64,000 nt of DNA from Bradyrhizobium sp. CB1015 (GTDB lineage Bacteria > Pseudomonadota > Alphaproteobacteria > Rhizobiales > Xanthobacteraceae), in NCBI RefSeq assembly GCF_025200925.1, contig NZ_CP104174.1:2418001-2482000 (forward strand), read 5' to 3'. The position numbers were made by a program, and so were the translations under genes. Of the stretch, positions 28,905 to 38,207 are shown in pieces. Numbering within the stretch: the stretch's first letter is position 1; each line of letters opens with the position of its first letter. The notes under the pieces were generated by a model. The model was not told the DNA's origin. It did not search any database and saw nothing but the letters and a program-made list of their open reading frames with translations.

Positions 28905-29441
28905 ATGGCAACCAACGCAACAAGCACGATGATTTTGGATGGCGACTTCGACAAAATCGACTTCCGAGGAGAAGTCGTCGACGGGCACCTCGTCACAAAA
29001 GGAATTCTTGCAGACCAAGCGGCAATGGATTCTATCCCAGTAGGGATATACGTTCTCGAAAAGGATGCCACTGTCGTCAAGTGCAACAAAGCTGCAATCG
29101 CGGGTTGGGGACGCACGCCGTCTCTGGGAGCCTCGGAGAAGTATTGCGGGTCACACCTTCTGCGTTACCCTTCAGGAGAAGTGATGCCGCACGAACTTGC
29201 ACCACCATCCGTGGTGATCAACAACGGCGCCACCGTTCGCAACGCCGATGTGATTTGCGAGCATCCCAACGGCAATCGTCTTCTGGCGCTCGTTAATGTC
29301 TTTCCGATTCGTGACAACGACGACGAAGTGATCGGAGCCGTCAACATTTTCCGTCACAATACCAGCAAGACTGTCCCTGGCTTACTCTCCGAGTCTGCAA
29401 ATAATTCCGATTGCGAGATCGGTGAGGGGGAGGAGCAGTGA
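28905..29441 (+). CDS. Stand-alone PAS-domain protein
   Basis: A 178-residue protein starting at the ATG six bases after AAAGGAGG. The central PAS fold is seen as MDSIPVGIYVLEKDATVVKC, NKAAIAGWGRTPSLG, and a C-terminal strand LALVNVFPIRDNDDEVIGAV. An N-terminal extension of about 35 residues and an acidic tail flank it. There is no output domain, so it must act by binding a partner such as a histidine kinase or regulator. The ligand is unknown: it lacks the Cys of photoactive yellow protein and an obvious heme-binding His motif. The giant GAF/PAS kinase is 2.4 kb away. Confidence 0.8.
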   Translation: MATNATSTMILDGDFDKIDFRGEVVDGHLVTKGILADQAAMDSIPVGIYVLEKDATVVKCNKAAIAGWGRTPSLGASEKYCGSHLLRYPSGEVMPHELAPPSVVINNGATVRNADVICEHPNGNRLLALVNVFPIRDNDDEVIGAVNIFRHNTSKTVPGLLSESANNSDCEIGEGEEQ

Positions 29442-29615
29442 GGCTCCTTCGCCGCTTCGGGTTCCGTATTTCTTCATAGGGGCCTTCTCGGCATGTGGCG
29501 TACCAGAAGCTCAATGTTTGTCCGCCGCACCCGGCTGACCGCGTTTTCGGCCCGGGAAATTACAAGTTACGCTGACTAGGGCGCGCGGTGCTTTTGCGCG
29601 CGCCATGCTCTTGCG

Positions 29616-30230
29616 ATGGAGGTAGCTGTGCGATCGAACGAGCGACGTGAACGAGAGCGTGAGTTGCGTGCCGCTGGGAGGCTGCCCCCAGGACAGTCGC
29701 TTACGCTCGAGTGGCCGGTGAAGCATGTGGGCCCGGTGCCGGTCTTTCGTCCCAAGACGTGGGATTTTCGAGTGTTCGGCCTGGTAGAGGAGCAACTGCG
29801 GCTTTCGTGGGAAGAACTTTCCAATCTGCCGCAGAGCGAAGTATTTGCGGACATGCACTGCGTCGTGCACTGGAGTCGGTTCGACAACCATTGGGAAGGA
29901 TTGCTCGCCACAGAATTAATGAAGCGAGTGAAGCTGCGGCCAGAGGCGCGGCATGTGATGGTCCATGGCGAGAATAACCACACGGCAAACCTGCCAATCT
30001 CAGATTTTCTGCGCCCGACGACTATCTTCGCCCTGCGGCATAACGGCGAACTCCTTACGGCCGAGCATGGCTACCCGTTGCGCCTCGTGGTGCCAAACCT
30101 CTATGCGTATAAGAGCGTGAAGTGGGTACGCGGGATCGAGTTTTTGGATCGCGAATCGCCAGGCTTATGGGAATTTAACGGATATCACATCTACGGCGAC
30201 CCATTCAAAGAGCAACGATCTTCGAGCTGA
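29616..30230 (+). CDS. Sulfite-oxidase-like molybdopterin-binding protein
   Basis: A 204-residue protein with only the molybdopterin domain of the sulfite oxidase family. The molybdenum-ligating Cys is in DMHCVVHWSRFDNHWEG (about C82), followed by VMVHGENNHTANLP and EHGYPLRLVVPNLYAYKS. There is no Tat signal and no heme or dimerisation domain, so unlike MsrP (YedY) it is probably cytoplasmic. The substrate is unknown. It stands alone and reads toward the response regulators. Confidence 0.85.
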   Translation: MEVAVRSNERRERERELRAAGRLPPGQSLTLEWPVKHVGPVPVFRPKTWDFRVFGLVEEQLRLSWEELSNLPQSEVFADMHCVVHWSRFDNHWEGLLATELMKRVKLRPEARHVMVHGENNHTANLPISDFLRPTTIFALRHNGELLTAEHGYPLRLVVPNLYAYKSVKWVRGIEFLDRESPGLWEFNGYHIYGDPFKEQRSSS

Positions 30231-30275
30231 AACTCGGGACCGAAGCTGGCCGAGCGCCGGCAGCTGATTTCGCGG

Positions 30276-30668
30276 TCATGATGGGTTTTCATCCGATTTT
30301 GCGCGCTGCAGAGCCGATTGGACGCATCCGAGCAGAACCTCTTCGTCGATGGGCTTGGTCAGATAGCCAACGACGCCCTGACCCAGAACTCGAGTTCGCG
30401 CGCTGTCATCGGGGTAAGCCGTGATCAGAATTGTTGGTATGTCATAGCCAGATCCTACCAAGCGGCTATGCAATTCAGGCCCAGTCATGCGCGGCATGTG
30501 GACATCAACAATCAAACAGGAGGTATGGCGGACGTTAGGAGACGCCAAGAAATCCATTGCGGATGCAAAGGCCTCAGTCGTGAAGCCAACTGCCTGCATG
30601 AGACCCGCTAACGCCTCGCGAGATTGCTCATCATCATCGATGATCGAAATCTGAATCTCGCTAGACAT
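30276..30668 (-). CDS. Single-domain response regulator (receiver only)
   Basis: A 130-residue CheY-like receiver. The acidic pair is in IIDDDEQSRE, the phospho-acceptor Asp in CLIVDVHMPRM, Thr in TILITAY and Lys in LTKPID. It resembles the receiver half of FixJ proteins (MPRMTGPELHSRL). With no output domain it may be a phosphate sink or relay. The ATG at 30668 follows GGCGGGG; an in-frame start at 30749 has no support. It is co-oriented with the FixJ-like gene 340 bases upstream. Confidence 0.88.
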   Translation of the reverse strand: MSSEIQISIIDDDEQSREALAGLMQAVGFTTEAFASAMDFLASPNVRHTSCLIVDVHMPRMTGPELHSRLVGSGYDIPTILITAYPDDSARTRVLGQGVVGYLTKPIDEEVLLGCVQSALQRAKSDENPS

Positions 30669-31010
30669 ATCCCCGCCTTCAATGCTGGGGATGCGGACCG
30701 CCGCATTTCGCGTTCCGTATCTCAAGAAGGGCACCGCGCGGATATCCAAGCATCGTACTATAACGAGAAGCGTTTGGACCCGCGATTATATTGTGGACGG
30801 GGGATGCCAGACCTCGGAATAATCGATGTTATACTTTAGAATAAGTGATTCAAAACTTCTGAATAGGTCAACCCGATTTGGGCCACTTCCGAACACGTGC
30901 GCTGATGCCAGGTCATTGCGCTCGACGCGTCAGGCGCTTCCGGCATCGATCAAAAGCATCAGTTGGTTTGCGCCTAAGCAATTTTCGCTGATGGAGACAC
31001 CACGAAGCGA
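30669..31010. other. AT-richer gap between the two response regulators
   Basis: No gene is seen. The segment 30780-30850 is AT-rich (TTATATTGTGG, TTATACTTTAGAATAAG) and probably carries the promoter of the single-domain regulator. Confidence 0.4.
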
Positions 31011-31667
31011 TTAGGACGGTGGCAACTTTATACCAAGCATCTCCGCTATTCTGACAAGCTCGGCTAGCGATTGCGCACCCATCTTCTGCATCACGTGGCC
31101 GCGGTGCGCCTTCACAGTGATCTCAGCTACGCCTAGCTGGAAAGCGATCTGCTTGTTCTTTAAGCCAGAGGTCACGAGAGCCAGCACCTCTCGCTCGCGC
31201 GGGCTTAAACGTTGGAGACGCGATTTCAGGTCCGTAAGCCGCTGCTCGACCTTTCGCCGCGTCCGATCGCGCTCCAGCGCGATCGTCACCGCATCCAGCA
31301 TGTCCTGATCGCGAAACGGCTTCGTCAGGAAATCGACAGCGCCTGCCTTCATCGCCTTAACCGACATCGGAATGTCGCCGTGACCGGTCATGAAGATGAT
31401 GGGAATGGAAGCGTTCATTTTCGACAGCTCGGTTTGGAAGTCGAGACCGCCCAAGCCCGGCAATCTAACGTCAAGTACAAGGCAGCTCACCACGTCGGGT
31501 AATAATTCGCCTTCGAGAAGCTCCGCGGCCGACCCAAACAACTTGACCTTGAAGCCGACCGAGTTGAACAGATCTCCGAGTGAGTCGCGGAAGTCCCTGT
31601 CATCGTCAACGACGGCGATAGTTGGCTCCTCGGCTGCTGCACGCTTTTGAATAGAATGCTGCGCCAC
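31011..31667 (-). CDS. FixJ-family response regulator with LuxR-type output
   Basis: A 218-residue protein from a GTG at 31667, seven bases after GGGAGAG; the frame extends to 31709. The receiver has [12 protein letters not shown], the Asp in [30 protein letters not shown] and LTKPF. The output domain is a LuxR helix-turn-helix, [20 protein letters not shown] followed by [19 protein letters not shown]. It is likely the transcriptional output for an orphan histidine kinase; the hybrid kinase at 21.7-26.5 kb is the only kinase in the window. Confidence 0.92.
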   Translation of the reverse strand: MAQHSIQKRAAAEEPTIAVVDDDRDFRDSLGDLFNSVGFKVKLFGSAAELLEGELLPDVVSCLVLDVRLPGLGGLDFQTELSKMNASIPIIFMTGHGDIPMSVKAMKAGAVDFLTKPFRDQDMLDAVTIALERDRTRRKVEQRLTDLKSRLQRLSPREREVLALVTSGLKNKQIAFQLGVAEITVKAHRGHVMQKMGAQSLAELVRIAEMLGIKLPPS

Positions 31668-31709
31668 GAGATAATCTCTCCCAACTTCGTGTAAAAATAT
31701 CACCTCCAC

Positions 31710-32087
31710 GAAGGCCGTTCAACACATGAGAGGGGTTCCAGCGTGGAACGCCTTGGTTCGTGGGCCACGAGAAGGTTCGCCAATGTCCTCACCTCCACGC
31801 TGTAGCCGCCCGATGAAATGTCAGCTCACCTCACGCTCCGTTAGCAGCGACGGATTTAGGGAACCCGGGATCACTCGGTGGCGTTTGGGCGGGGCGGTCC
31901 CCTTTGCGCGCCGCTTCACCGTTACGTCGTGCGAACGGATGCTGCTAGGCCATCACTCGCAGATGCAGGTCTTCTTCCGGCTCGTGAGCTGCGTTCCTAA
32001 GGCGCCGAAAGCCAGACCGACCTCGACGCAATGAGAGGCCGAGATGCCTCGACGTTCCGAATAGCAACTTGGTCGCGACGTCGCAGG
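31710..32087. other. Gap between FixJ-like and AraC-like genes
   Basis: No gene recognised. Open frames here translate to low-complexity shadows. Confidence 0.4.
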
Positions 32088-33215
32088 TCATTCATATGTC
32101 AAGGGAGGAGCCACGCTTCGGCGGTAATCCGCCGGGGCAATTCCCGTCGCCTTCCGGAACGCCGTGGCGAACGCGCTACGACTGCTGAAGCCTACCGCCC
32201 GACCGATTTCTGTCATCGAGCCCGCTCGTTTTGCCAGCAGCAACTTGGCGTGCTCAACACGATGCTTAGTTTGGTACCGATGTGGCGGCATTCCGAGAGA
32301 TTGCTTGAATACCCTGCAGAAATGATATGGGCTCAGACGAACGAGCTGCGCCAACGTGCCAATCGGTATCCGCTCATTGAGATGTTCCTGGATATAGGCG
32401 CTGACGAGTCGTTGCTGCCACGGTGCAAGGCCGCCTTGGAGCTGAGGTTGAATGCTGGGCATCCCGCAAGTGAAACGCACGATTTCATGTATGAGCAGAG
32501 TACCGAGACTCCCGAAGTACATCGGGTCTCCTGCACGGCTCTCGACGAACGCCTTCAGCTTGAGCGCGGTGTGCCAGAGCGCTTCGTCTTCAAATAGTAT
32601 ACGTGGAGCGTTCGGTAGGTCGGTGATGCCACGCTTATAAAGAACCTTCAGGTTCTCAGGTTCGAAGTAGAAGTACATGAGCCGCATCTGCGACCCGCGC
32701 AGCTCGTGCCAATCGTGAAATTCGCGGCCAGCCGGCACGAATGTCAGTTTCCGCTCGAGGTTTCGGAGCGCAGATCGCGGCAGACCTTCCACGAATGTCT
32801 CTCCTTCACTGCGCTCTCCCTTCTCGTACATCACGAGCATATGGACTGGAGCCCGAAAATGATTCTGGATTCTACCTCGTCCGGTGAATCGCAAGGATTC
32901 GGCCGTCATGCCATGCCCATTTACCTTGAAGCGTGCCACAGTGTCGGAAGGAGAGATTTCAACGACAGGATGGATCACGTCCGCCACGAGGTGACCATCT
33001 GATTGGCGAATTGTATCAAAAATGGAGCAGTCATGGTCGCCTTCAAAGTTTCGGGACGGGGTTATCGGGAGCAACGCTTGCGATCTTGAAAGCTGTTGCA
33101 GATCGTCAGGGCCACGCGGCGAACGGCGTAGCGTCGTCGAATTCGTCCGTAAACGGACTTGGTGGAGTTCGGCTCCCAGTTTGGAGGTCGGAAGTAGTAG
33201 GGGGCCTTCTGGCAT
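32088..33215 (-). CDS. AraC-family transcriptional regulator
   Basis: A 375-residue regulator from the ATG at 33215, which follows GAGGAGAAG; the frame begins upstream at 33305. The N-terminal 250 residues form a cupin-like sensor without a clear relative by eye. The C-terminal DNA-binding domain has LAQLVRLSPYHFCRVFKQSL, GMPPHRYQTKHRVEHAK, and the second helix-turn-helix EIGRAVGFSSRSAFATAFRK. The ligand and targets are unknown. No divergent target gene lies within 2 kb. Confidence 0.88.
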   Translation of the reverse strand: MPEGPLLLPTSKLGAELHQVRLRTNSTTLRRSPRGPDDLQQLSRSQALLPITPSRNFEGDHDCSIFDTIRQSDGHLVADVIHPVVEISPSDTVARFKVNGHGMTAESLRFTGRGRIQNHFRAPVHMLVMYEKGERSEGETFVEGLPRSALRNLERKLTFVPAGREFHDWHELRGSQMRLMYFYFEPENLKVLYKRGITDLPNAPRILFEDEALWHTALKLKAFVESRAGDPMYFGSLGTLLIHEIVRFTCGMPSIQPQLQGGLAPWQQRLVSAYIQEHLNERIPIGTLAQLVRLSPYHFCRVFKQSLGMPPHRYQTKHRVEHAKLLLAKRAGSMTEIGRAVGFSSRSAFATAFRKATGIAPADYRRSVAPPLTYE

Positions 33216-35257
33216 GGCTTCTCCTCTTCGCTCAAAGTGGGTTCGTGCTGTCAACTGACCGTCATTTGCTAGACACATGGGGTCGCCCTCCGGGTGCCTA
33301 TTCAAGACTCTTTAATTTCATTGTCGCGGTGTTTCTGCGTGGGCACTAGGCCGAGCGCCGGCTTTCTTCGCCCGAATCCGCGACGAACGGGTCGAGGTGA
33401 GCATGCCGTGTGATACCTTGGTCCTCAATTGCACTCGCATTTGCGCGTCTGACAGGAAGGGCCAAACGGGGATAAACTTTCGCGGAGCCGAGCTGCGACT
33501 TTCGTATATCCAGGCTTCGACTTAATTCACGCGGAGCTTCACATGGCCAACTCGGAGTCCTGAACCGTCATGCGCGCCCCCGAGTTGGTTGGATGTCCCT
33601 CAGGATCGCGCGCATGCTACTGAGAAACACAAGTCCAGAAATACCGGGCGGCGGTCCTAACCTGGAACGACTGTTCTTCAAGCGCTTATTGTTTGGCCTG
33701 GACCCAATTTTGGTGCAGCTCTAGTTTGCCGCGCCGGCTAGTCAGGCCTGTAGCAAATCAATAATTCCGTACGCCCTACTTGGAGGCAAACTAGCAGTCG
33801 CCGAGCAAACTCGTCAGACACGGCAAATTAATCATTCGGAGGTGGTAGATCATCGCGTCCGCCCGAGCTTGCGACTTTGTGGCGAGTGCAATCGAAATGC
33901 GTCCCTAATCTTCGCGGTCACAACATCATAGGCTACTATACGCTTATCGTGATTGGTGCGAGATGGTTCTCACGAGTTCGGTCACGGGTTTGATTTTGAA
34001 GATGCGTGGCCGATTCTCGAAGGATGCACTGGTACCGCGATGGCCGTTTAGAAAAGTACCCTTGATAGCGGTCCCGTGGCCCGCATTTTCTATCCCGGCC
34101 GCTGAGACCCGCCAAACCGATTGCTACGCGGACACCCCTAACTCCCTCCGTACTGGTCTTGATCGTAGGCCTGCAAGATGCGGACAAAATCGGCCATGCT
34201 GGATTGGTCTCGATTTTCGGCCGTAGCCCCAAGTTGTGTGTTGGGCGCGGGCGGGCTCACTCGCCAAAACCAGATTAGGAGATCCACGATGTTTTTCATG
34301 GCCGGCTCTCCGCAGCGAACCGTCGAACTAGAGACACTTGCGGGATCGGCGACGCACGTTTCAATCAGGGGAAAGGTCGGTCGGGCGCTACGCCGCCGAC
34401 CCTATCCTGCAACTGCCTGCTCGCGGGCCGGTTCCGTTGCTTTTCATTCCGTATCAACAGCTAGCACGGGTCTTGTGATTGACGCCATTGGGCGCGGGTA
34501 TCGAGTGACAGTACAGAGGTATTGGTTGAATCAACGCCGGTCTAATGCCGAATGGGCGTAGACAAAAGAAGGCCGCCTGTGTTGCCACAAGCGGCCCAAG
34601 TCTAGGGAGGCGCCCAAGGTGGGCAGCGATGGCGGGGGGAGAGGACCATCGCAGCCTCATACATACGATGATCGCGATCGCCGGCTCAATTGAACCCCGG
34701 TACAGGTCAGCCATCCAAATGCAGCAAGGGTCCTATACGAAAGGTCAAGACGCTCGCCGCTCGGCGAACCGCTTCTATTGACCGAAGCCGTTAGCTTACC
34801 GCACTCCACCATCGACATGGTCATAAGGGCCGCCTCCGGATCAAGCGGCGAGCCAGGAGCACCGATAGTCTTTGAGTGCTTCGACCGTTACCACGACAGG
34901 CATGCGTCAGACGCGAGGCCGCTTATCCAAGTGATCGCGCACCCCCAGACGCTTTCCACATCCTCAATGCCAACTACGTGACTGCACAACACCGAGCCTC
35001 AAAGCGTAGCCAAATTTTCTTCGTGCAAAATCAGCGTCAAGAAATCAAACCTCATCGGGCGGACGTCTCGATAGATTTGTCTAAACTCTGACCTTTGGGC
35101 ATCGAAATGATAACTGAGGGTAATTTGCGAACCCGTGTCTCCTGTGATGCAATACTCATCTGCTTGCAGGCGACCCGAGAGCAGAGTCCTTTCGCGAGCC
35201 GCGTTCGGAAGCGAGTGAATTCCCCCGCCTGCAGATTGGCTTCGAGGAGAGCGAAAT
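33216..35257. other. 2 kb region without a confident gene
   Basis: I see no recognisable coding sequence on either strand; the longest frames (34178-34561, 34545-34781) lack domains and good ribosome sites. Base composition is mixed, with AT-richer parts near 33700-33960 and 34980-35150. The segment holds the paired hairpins at 34571-34624, and at its right end the ccm promoter and the GAGGAGAG ribosome site of ccmC. Confidence 0.4.
34571..34624 (+). ncRNA. Tandem hairpins, possible structured RNA or terminator
   Basis: The first hairpin pairs GGCCGC with GCGGCC around an inner TGTG-TTGC-CACA stem-loop (34571-34596). After AAGTCTAGGGAGGC, a second pairs GCCC with GGGC around AAGGT (34612-34624). 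There is no following T run, so a classic terminator is unlikely. It may be a small RNA or a leader element; inference only. Confidence 0.35.
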
Positions 35258-36031
35258 TTGAAGCTCAGCTTTAGCGCCTATAGCAATCCGGGCAACTTCG
35301 TGCGCATTACCGCAAAGCTGCTGCCGTTGCTTTGGGGTTCGACAGCCGTCGCGTTCGCGCTTGGTCTATTTGGAACGTTCGACGCGCCCCCCGACTATCA
35401 GCAAGGTGAGACGGCGCGAATAATGTTCATCCACGTCCCCGCCGCCTGGATAGCGATGCTCGCCTACACGTTGATGGTGGCGTCTGCGCTTGGATCGTTG
35501 GTATGGCGTCATCCACTCGCCGATGCGGCTCAAAAAGCGGCCGCACCCCTAGGCGCAGCTTTCACTTTCATCTGCCTGGTCACGGGCTCGTTGTGGGGCA
35601 AACCAATGTGGGGCACATATTGGGTCTGGGACGCACGGCTCACTTCCATGCTGGTTCTGCTTCTCATTTATCTCGGTCTCATCGCGCTCTGGCAGACAAT
35701 CGAGGACCCGAGTAGAGCGGCACGAGCAGTTTCGATTATGACCCTGGTGGGTTTTATCGATATTCCGATTGTGAAGTTCTCGGTTGATTGGTGGAACACG
35801 CTCCACCAACCGGCGTCGGTGTTCCGGATGGAGGGCTCGGCGATTGCTGGCTCGATGCTATGGCCGCTGATCGTTATGGCGCTCGCATACACACTTTTGT
35901 TCGTGACTCTCCACGTCATGGCGGTTCGCAACGAGATCATGCGCCGCCGAGCCCGGCGGCTTGCGATCACGCTGGCGGTAAATGGCGAGGCGGCGATGAC
36001 TCGTCTGCTGTCTGCCGAAATAGCTTCCTGA
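35258..36031 (+). CDS. ccmC: Heme exporter/translocation protein CcmC
   Basis: A 257-residue inner-membrane protein of the heme-handling family, with six hydrophobic segments. The tryptophan-rich periplasmic motif WGTYWVWDARLTS (about 118-130) and flanking His residues in FIHVPAAW and WNTLHQPASV bind heme for transfer to CcmE. The start is a TTG eight bases after GAGGAGAG. It is the first gene of the rightward ccm series, with ccmD following seven bases later. Confidence 0.95.
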   Translation: MKLSFSAYSNPGNFVRITAKLLPLLWGSTAVAFALGLFGTFDAPPDYQQGETARIMFIHVPAAWIAMLAYTLMVASALGSLVWRHPLADAAQKAAAPLGAAFTFICLVTGSLWGKPMWGTYWVWDARLTSMLVLLLIYLGLIALWQTIEDPSRAARAVSIMTLVGFIDIPIVKFSVDWWNTLHQPASVFRMEGSAIAGSMLWPLIVMALAYTLLFVTLHVMAVRNEIMRRRARRLAITLAVNGEAAMTRLLSAEIAS

Positions 36032-36038
36032 GCAGACC

Positions 36039-36191
36039 ATGTTGCGGCATGACGGATTCATCATGGCGGCGTTTCTGGTGACGGGCACTGTTCTAGCGGG
36101 AATGATTGTAGCAGTGCTTATCGACTATCGCTTTCAGCGCCGTACCCTGTCTCGTCTTATTAATCACTCGGATCGGCGCGGTCGCGCATGA
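36039..36191 (+). CDS. ccmD: Heme exporter protein CcmD
   Basis: A 50-residue protein too short for most callers: MLRHDGFIMAAFLVTGTVLA, then GMIVAVLIDYRFQRRTLSRL. It has one membrane segment followed by a basic cytoplasmic tail, the standard CcmD layout. CcmD helps release the CcmE-heme complex from CcmABC. Its position between ccmC and ccmG, seven bases after ccmC and overlapping ccmG by ATGA, makes the call firm despite low sequence conservation. Confidence 0.85.
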   Translation: MLRHDGFIMAAFLVTGTVLAGMIVAVLIDYRFQRRTLSRLINHSDRRGRA

Positions 36192-36811
36192 GCAATATCC
36201 CGGCCTCAATTCACCTATCGTCGAGTGCCACGCCGCCTCGACGCCGAGTGGCCCGCTTGTGGGTGGTTATCCCTTTATTGGTTTTCTGCGGAATTGCGGC
36301 ACTACTTCTAGTGCGGCTCGGGGCCGGAGACCCCTCACTCGTGCCCTCTGCTCTAATAGGCAGGTCAGTACCGCAATTTGCGCTGAAGCCGCTCGAAGGG
36401 CTTTCAACATCCGGTCCACCCGGCTTGTCGAGCGCAGATTTGCGGAGAGGGCACGTGACAATCTTGAACGTGTTTGCATCATGGTGTGTTGAGTGTCGGG
36501 AAGAAGAAGGGGCCCTAATGGCGTTGGCGAGCGACCCGACTCTGCGGCGACGGGGCGTGAAACTCACCGGCATTGTGTACAAGGACGATCCTAAAAATGC
36601 GTTGGCCTATCTCGTCGCTCACGGCAACCCGTTTGCACAGGTCGGCACTGACCGCTCGGGCCGAACGGGAATCGATTTCGGCGTCTATGGCGTTCCCGAG
36701 ACCTACGTGATCAAGGGCGATGGCACAATCGCTTACAAGCTTGTTGGTGGCATCTCGGACGCAAGTCGGCCTGGTTTGATGGCGGCGGTTGCCGAGGCGG
36801 CGCGTCCATGA
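36188..36811 (+). CDS. ccmG: Thiol-disulfide oxidoreductase CcmG (DsbE)
   Basis: A 207-residue membrane-anchored thioredoxin. It has one N-terminal transmembrane helix (about 23-43) and a periplasmic thioredoxin fold with NVFASWCVECREEEG (C100, C103) and the cis-proline loop GVPETYVI. It reduces apocytochrome c cysteines before heme attachment. The active site is WCVEC, where CcmG proteins normally have WCxPC; a Glu in place of Pro may change the redox potential. The start overlaps the ccmD stop, implying translational coupling. Confidence 0.92.
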   Translation: MSNIPASIHLSSSATPPRRRVARLWVVIPLLVFCGIAALLLVRLGAGDPSLVPSALIGRSVPQFALKPLEGLSTSGPPGLSSADLRRGHVTILNVFASWCVECREEEGALMALASDPTLRRRGVKLTGIVYKDDPKNALAYLVAHGNPFAQVGTDRSGRTGIDFGVYGVPETYVIKGDGTIAYKLVGGISDASRPGLMAAVAEAARP

Positions 36812-37035
36812 CGACTCCATTGCACTCCGCGATGGATGCAAGAAGGATCGGTTCTTGTCTCGGCTTCGTAGGGCTCCGTCCGCTTACATTGTTCGCAAAG
36901 TCCGACCGGACAATGAAGACGGCACAGTCGGTTAGCCCGAGCTTCAACGGCGGCAGATACCGGCGGGTGATGCGATATGCGGTGGCGAGGACAAACGGAG
37001 GTCTTGAAACGTGCTGTGGGCCATTTTTGCAATGA
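36808..37035 (+). CDS. Possible small protein between ccmG and ccmI
   Basis: A 75-residue frame begins at the ATGA overlap with the ccmG stop and ends inside the start of ccmI, so it would fill the only gap in the operon. The translation (MTTPLHSAMDARRIGSCLGF onward) has no recognisable domain, no membrane helix and no strong ribosome site of its own. It could equally be spacer left by a lost ccm gene segment. Confidence 0.25.
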   Translation: MTTPLHSAMDARRIGSCLGFVGLRPLTLFAKSDRTMKTAQSVSPSFNGGRYRRVMRYAVARTNGGLETCCGPFLQ

Positions 37036-37709
37036 TGACGTCTTCAGTCGCGCTGGCGCTGGCGAGGTCGCTTTCCGAGCGGCGTGTGGTCGTTCGCGCT
37101 CACGATCCGAATGTGACGTTCTATCGCGATCTTCTGACTGAAGCGGATGAAGACGTGCGCTGCGGACTGCTAGCATCTGAAGATGCCGTGACGACTCGCG
37201 TCGAGATCGAGCGCCGGCTGCTCGCGTCACTCAACTCGGCATGCGAGGGCCGGCCGCATGCGTCCCGTCGTGGAGGTGAGCGACGCGGGGCGGCGGCTTT
37301 GGCGATCGTCTTAATGCTGCCGCTCGTCGCGCTCGCGTCGTACCTCAAGGTCGGCGCTCCCAGCCAACCTGACATGCCGATCGCATCGAGGCCGTCCAAT
37401 GGAGATTTTAGCCTCGCTGCCGCGGCTCCTGACATCCACGCCGGCCAAGCCGGAGCTAACATTGCAGGGCTTCCTCCAGAGCAACGGAGCAACGCGATCC
37501 GGGGGATGGTAGCGGAGCTCGCCGAGAAACTCTCGAAGGACGGCCATCACCTTCAAGGATGGCTACAACTTATTAGGTCTTACGCGGCGTTGGGTGAGCG
37601 CGAGAAGGCCGAGGCGGCTGTCGCAAGCGCACGTGCTCAGCTAGCAGGCGATGAGCAAGCGTCGGCCAGCGTGGATGAACTCGTCAGACAGCTTCGTTTA
37701 GAGGAGTAG
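37011..37709 (+). CDS. ccmI: Cytochrome c biogenesis protein CcmI (CycH), short form
   Basis: A 232-residue protein from a GTG start. It has an N-terminal membrane helix, the FYRDLLTEADEDVRCGLLAS and ARIEIERRLL-like region typical of CcmI, a second hydrophobic segment (LAIVLMLPLVALASYL) and a C-terminal TPR-like part (LQGWLQLIRSYAALGEREKA). CcmI chaperones apocytochrome to CcmF/H. Alphaproteobacterial CcmI proteins I know are around 350-400 residues, so the periplasmic TPR domain is cut to about one and a half repeats. It is followed three bases later by ccmE. Confidence 0.85.
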   Translation: MLWAIFAMMTSSVALALARSLSERRVVVRAHDPNVTFYRDLLTEADEDVRCGLLASEDAVTTRVEIERRLLASLNSACEGRPHASRRGGERRGAAALAIVLMLPLVALASYLKVGAPSQPDMPIASRPSNGDFSLAAAAPDIHAGQAGANIAGLPPEQRSNAIRGMVAELAEKLSKDGHHLQGWLQLIRSYAALGEREKAEAAVASARAQLAGDEQASASVDELVRQLRLEE

Positions 37710-37712
37710 ATC

Positions 37713-38165
37713 TTGACGCGAAAGGGCAGGCGCCTCGCCATCATCAGCGCAGCTGGCGTCACTTTGACGATCGCGATAGGGCTCATCCTGTTCGCGTTGC
37801 GAGACAGTATTGTCTTCTTTTATGGGCCGAGCGAACTGGCCGCAAAGGCGCCGCCACCAGGCACCCGGCTGCGCATCGGCGGCCTAGTGAAACGTGGCTC
37901 ACTTACTCACGAGGGATCGTCGACTGTCGTCTTCGCGGTGACAGACCTAAAGCACGACATCGAGGTCAGCTACACCGGATTGTTGCCGGATCTCTTCCGT
38001 GAAGGACAGGGCGTCGTCGCCGAGGGCACCGTGGAAGGACCGAGCCGTTTTCATGCCGACACCGTGCTAGCAAAACACGACGAGCGATATATGCCCAAGG
38101 ACCTGGCTGACAAGCTCAAGCAAGAAGGCACTTGGCGCAACGAAAGATCTGCGCGAGCGCAATAG
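37713..38165 (+). CDS. ccmE: Heme chaperone CcmE
   Basis: A 150-residue periplasmic heme chaperone with a TTG start. One N-terminal membrane anchor (about 8-30) is followed by an OB-fold (LRIGGLVKRGSL, VVFAVTDLKHDIEVSYTG). The covalent heme-binding His is in VLAKHDERYMPKD (H122, with Y126). It receives heme from CcmC and gives it to CcmF. Three bases separate it from ccmI, so it is in the same operon. Confidence 0.95.
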   Translation: MTRKGRRLAIISAAGVTLTIAIGLILFALRDSIVFFYGPSELAAKAPPPGTRLRIGGLVKRGSLTHEGSSTVVFAVTDLKHDIEVSYTGLLPDLFREGQGVVAEGTVEGPSRFHADTVLAKHDERYMPKDLADKLKQEGTWRNERSARAQ

Positions 38166-38207
38166 CGCCGCGCGCCACGAAACATCCCAGCTGATGGGAC
38201 CGACAAG

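Noticed and set aside
28905..29441. PAS protein as a photoactive-yellow-protein-like photoreceptor
   Set aside because: The residues around the family chromophore Cys are not present; a generic PAS call is safer.
34545..34781. 78-codon plus frame running through the tandem hairpins
   Set aside because: The strong base-paired structure explains the composition better than coding; no family or start signal.
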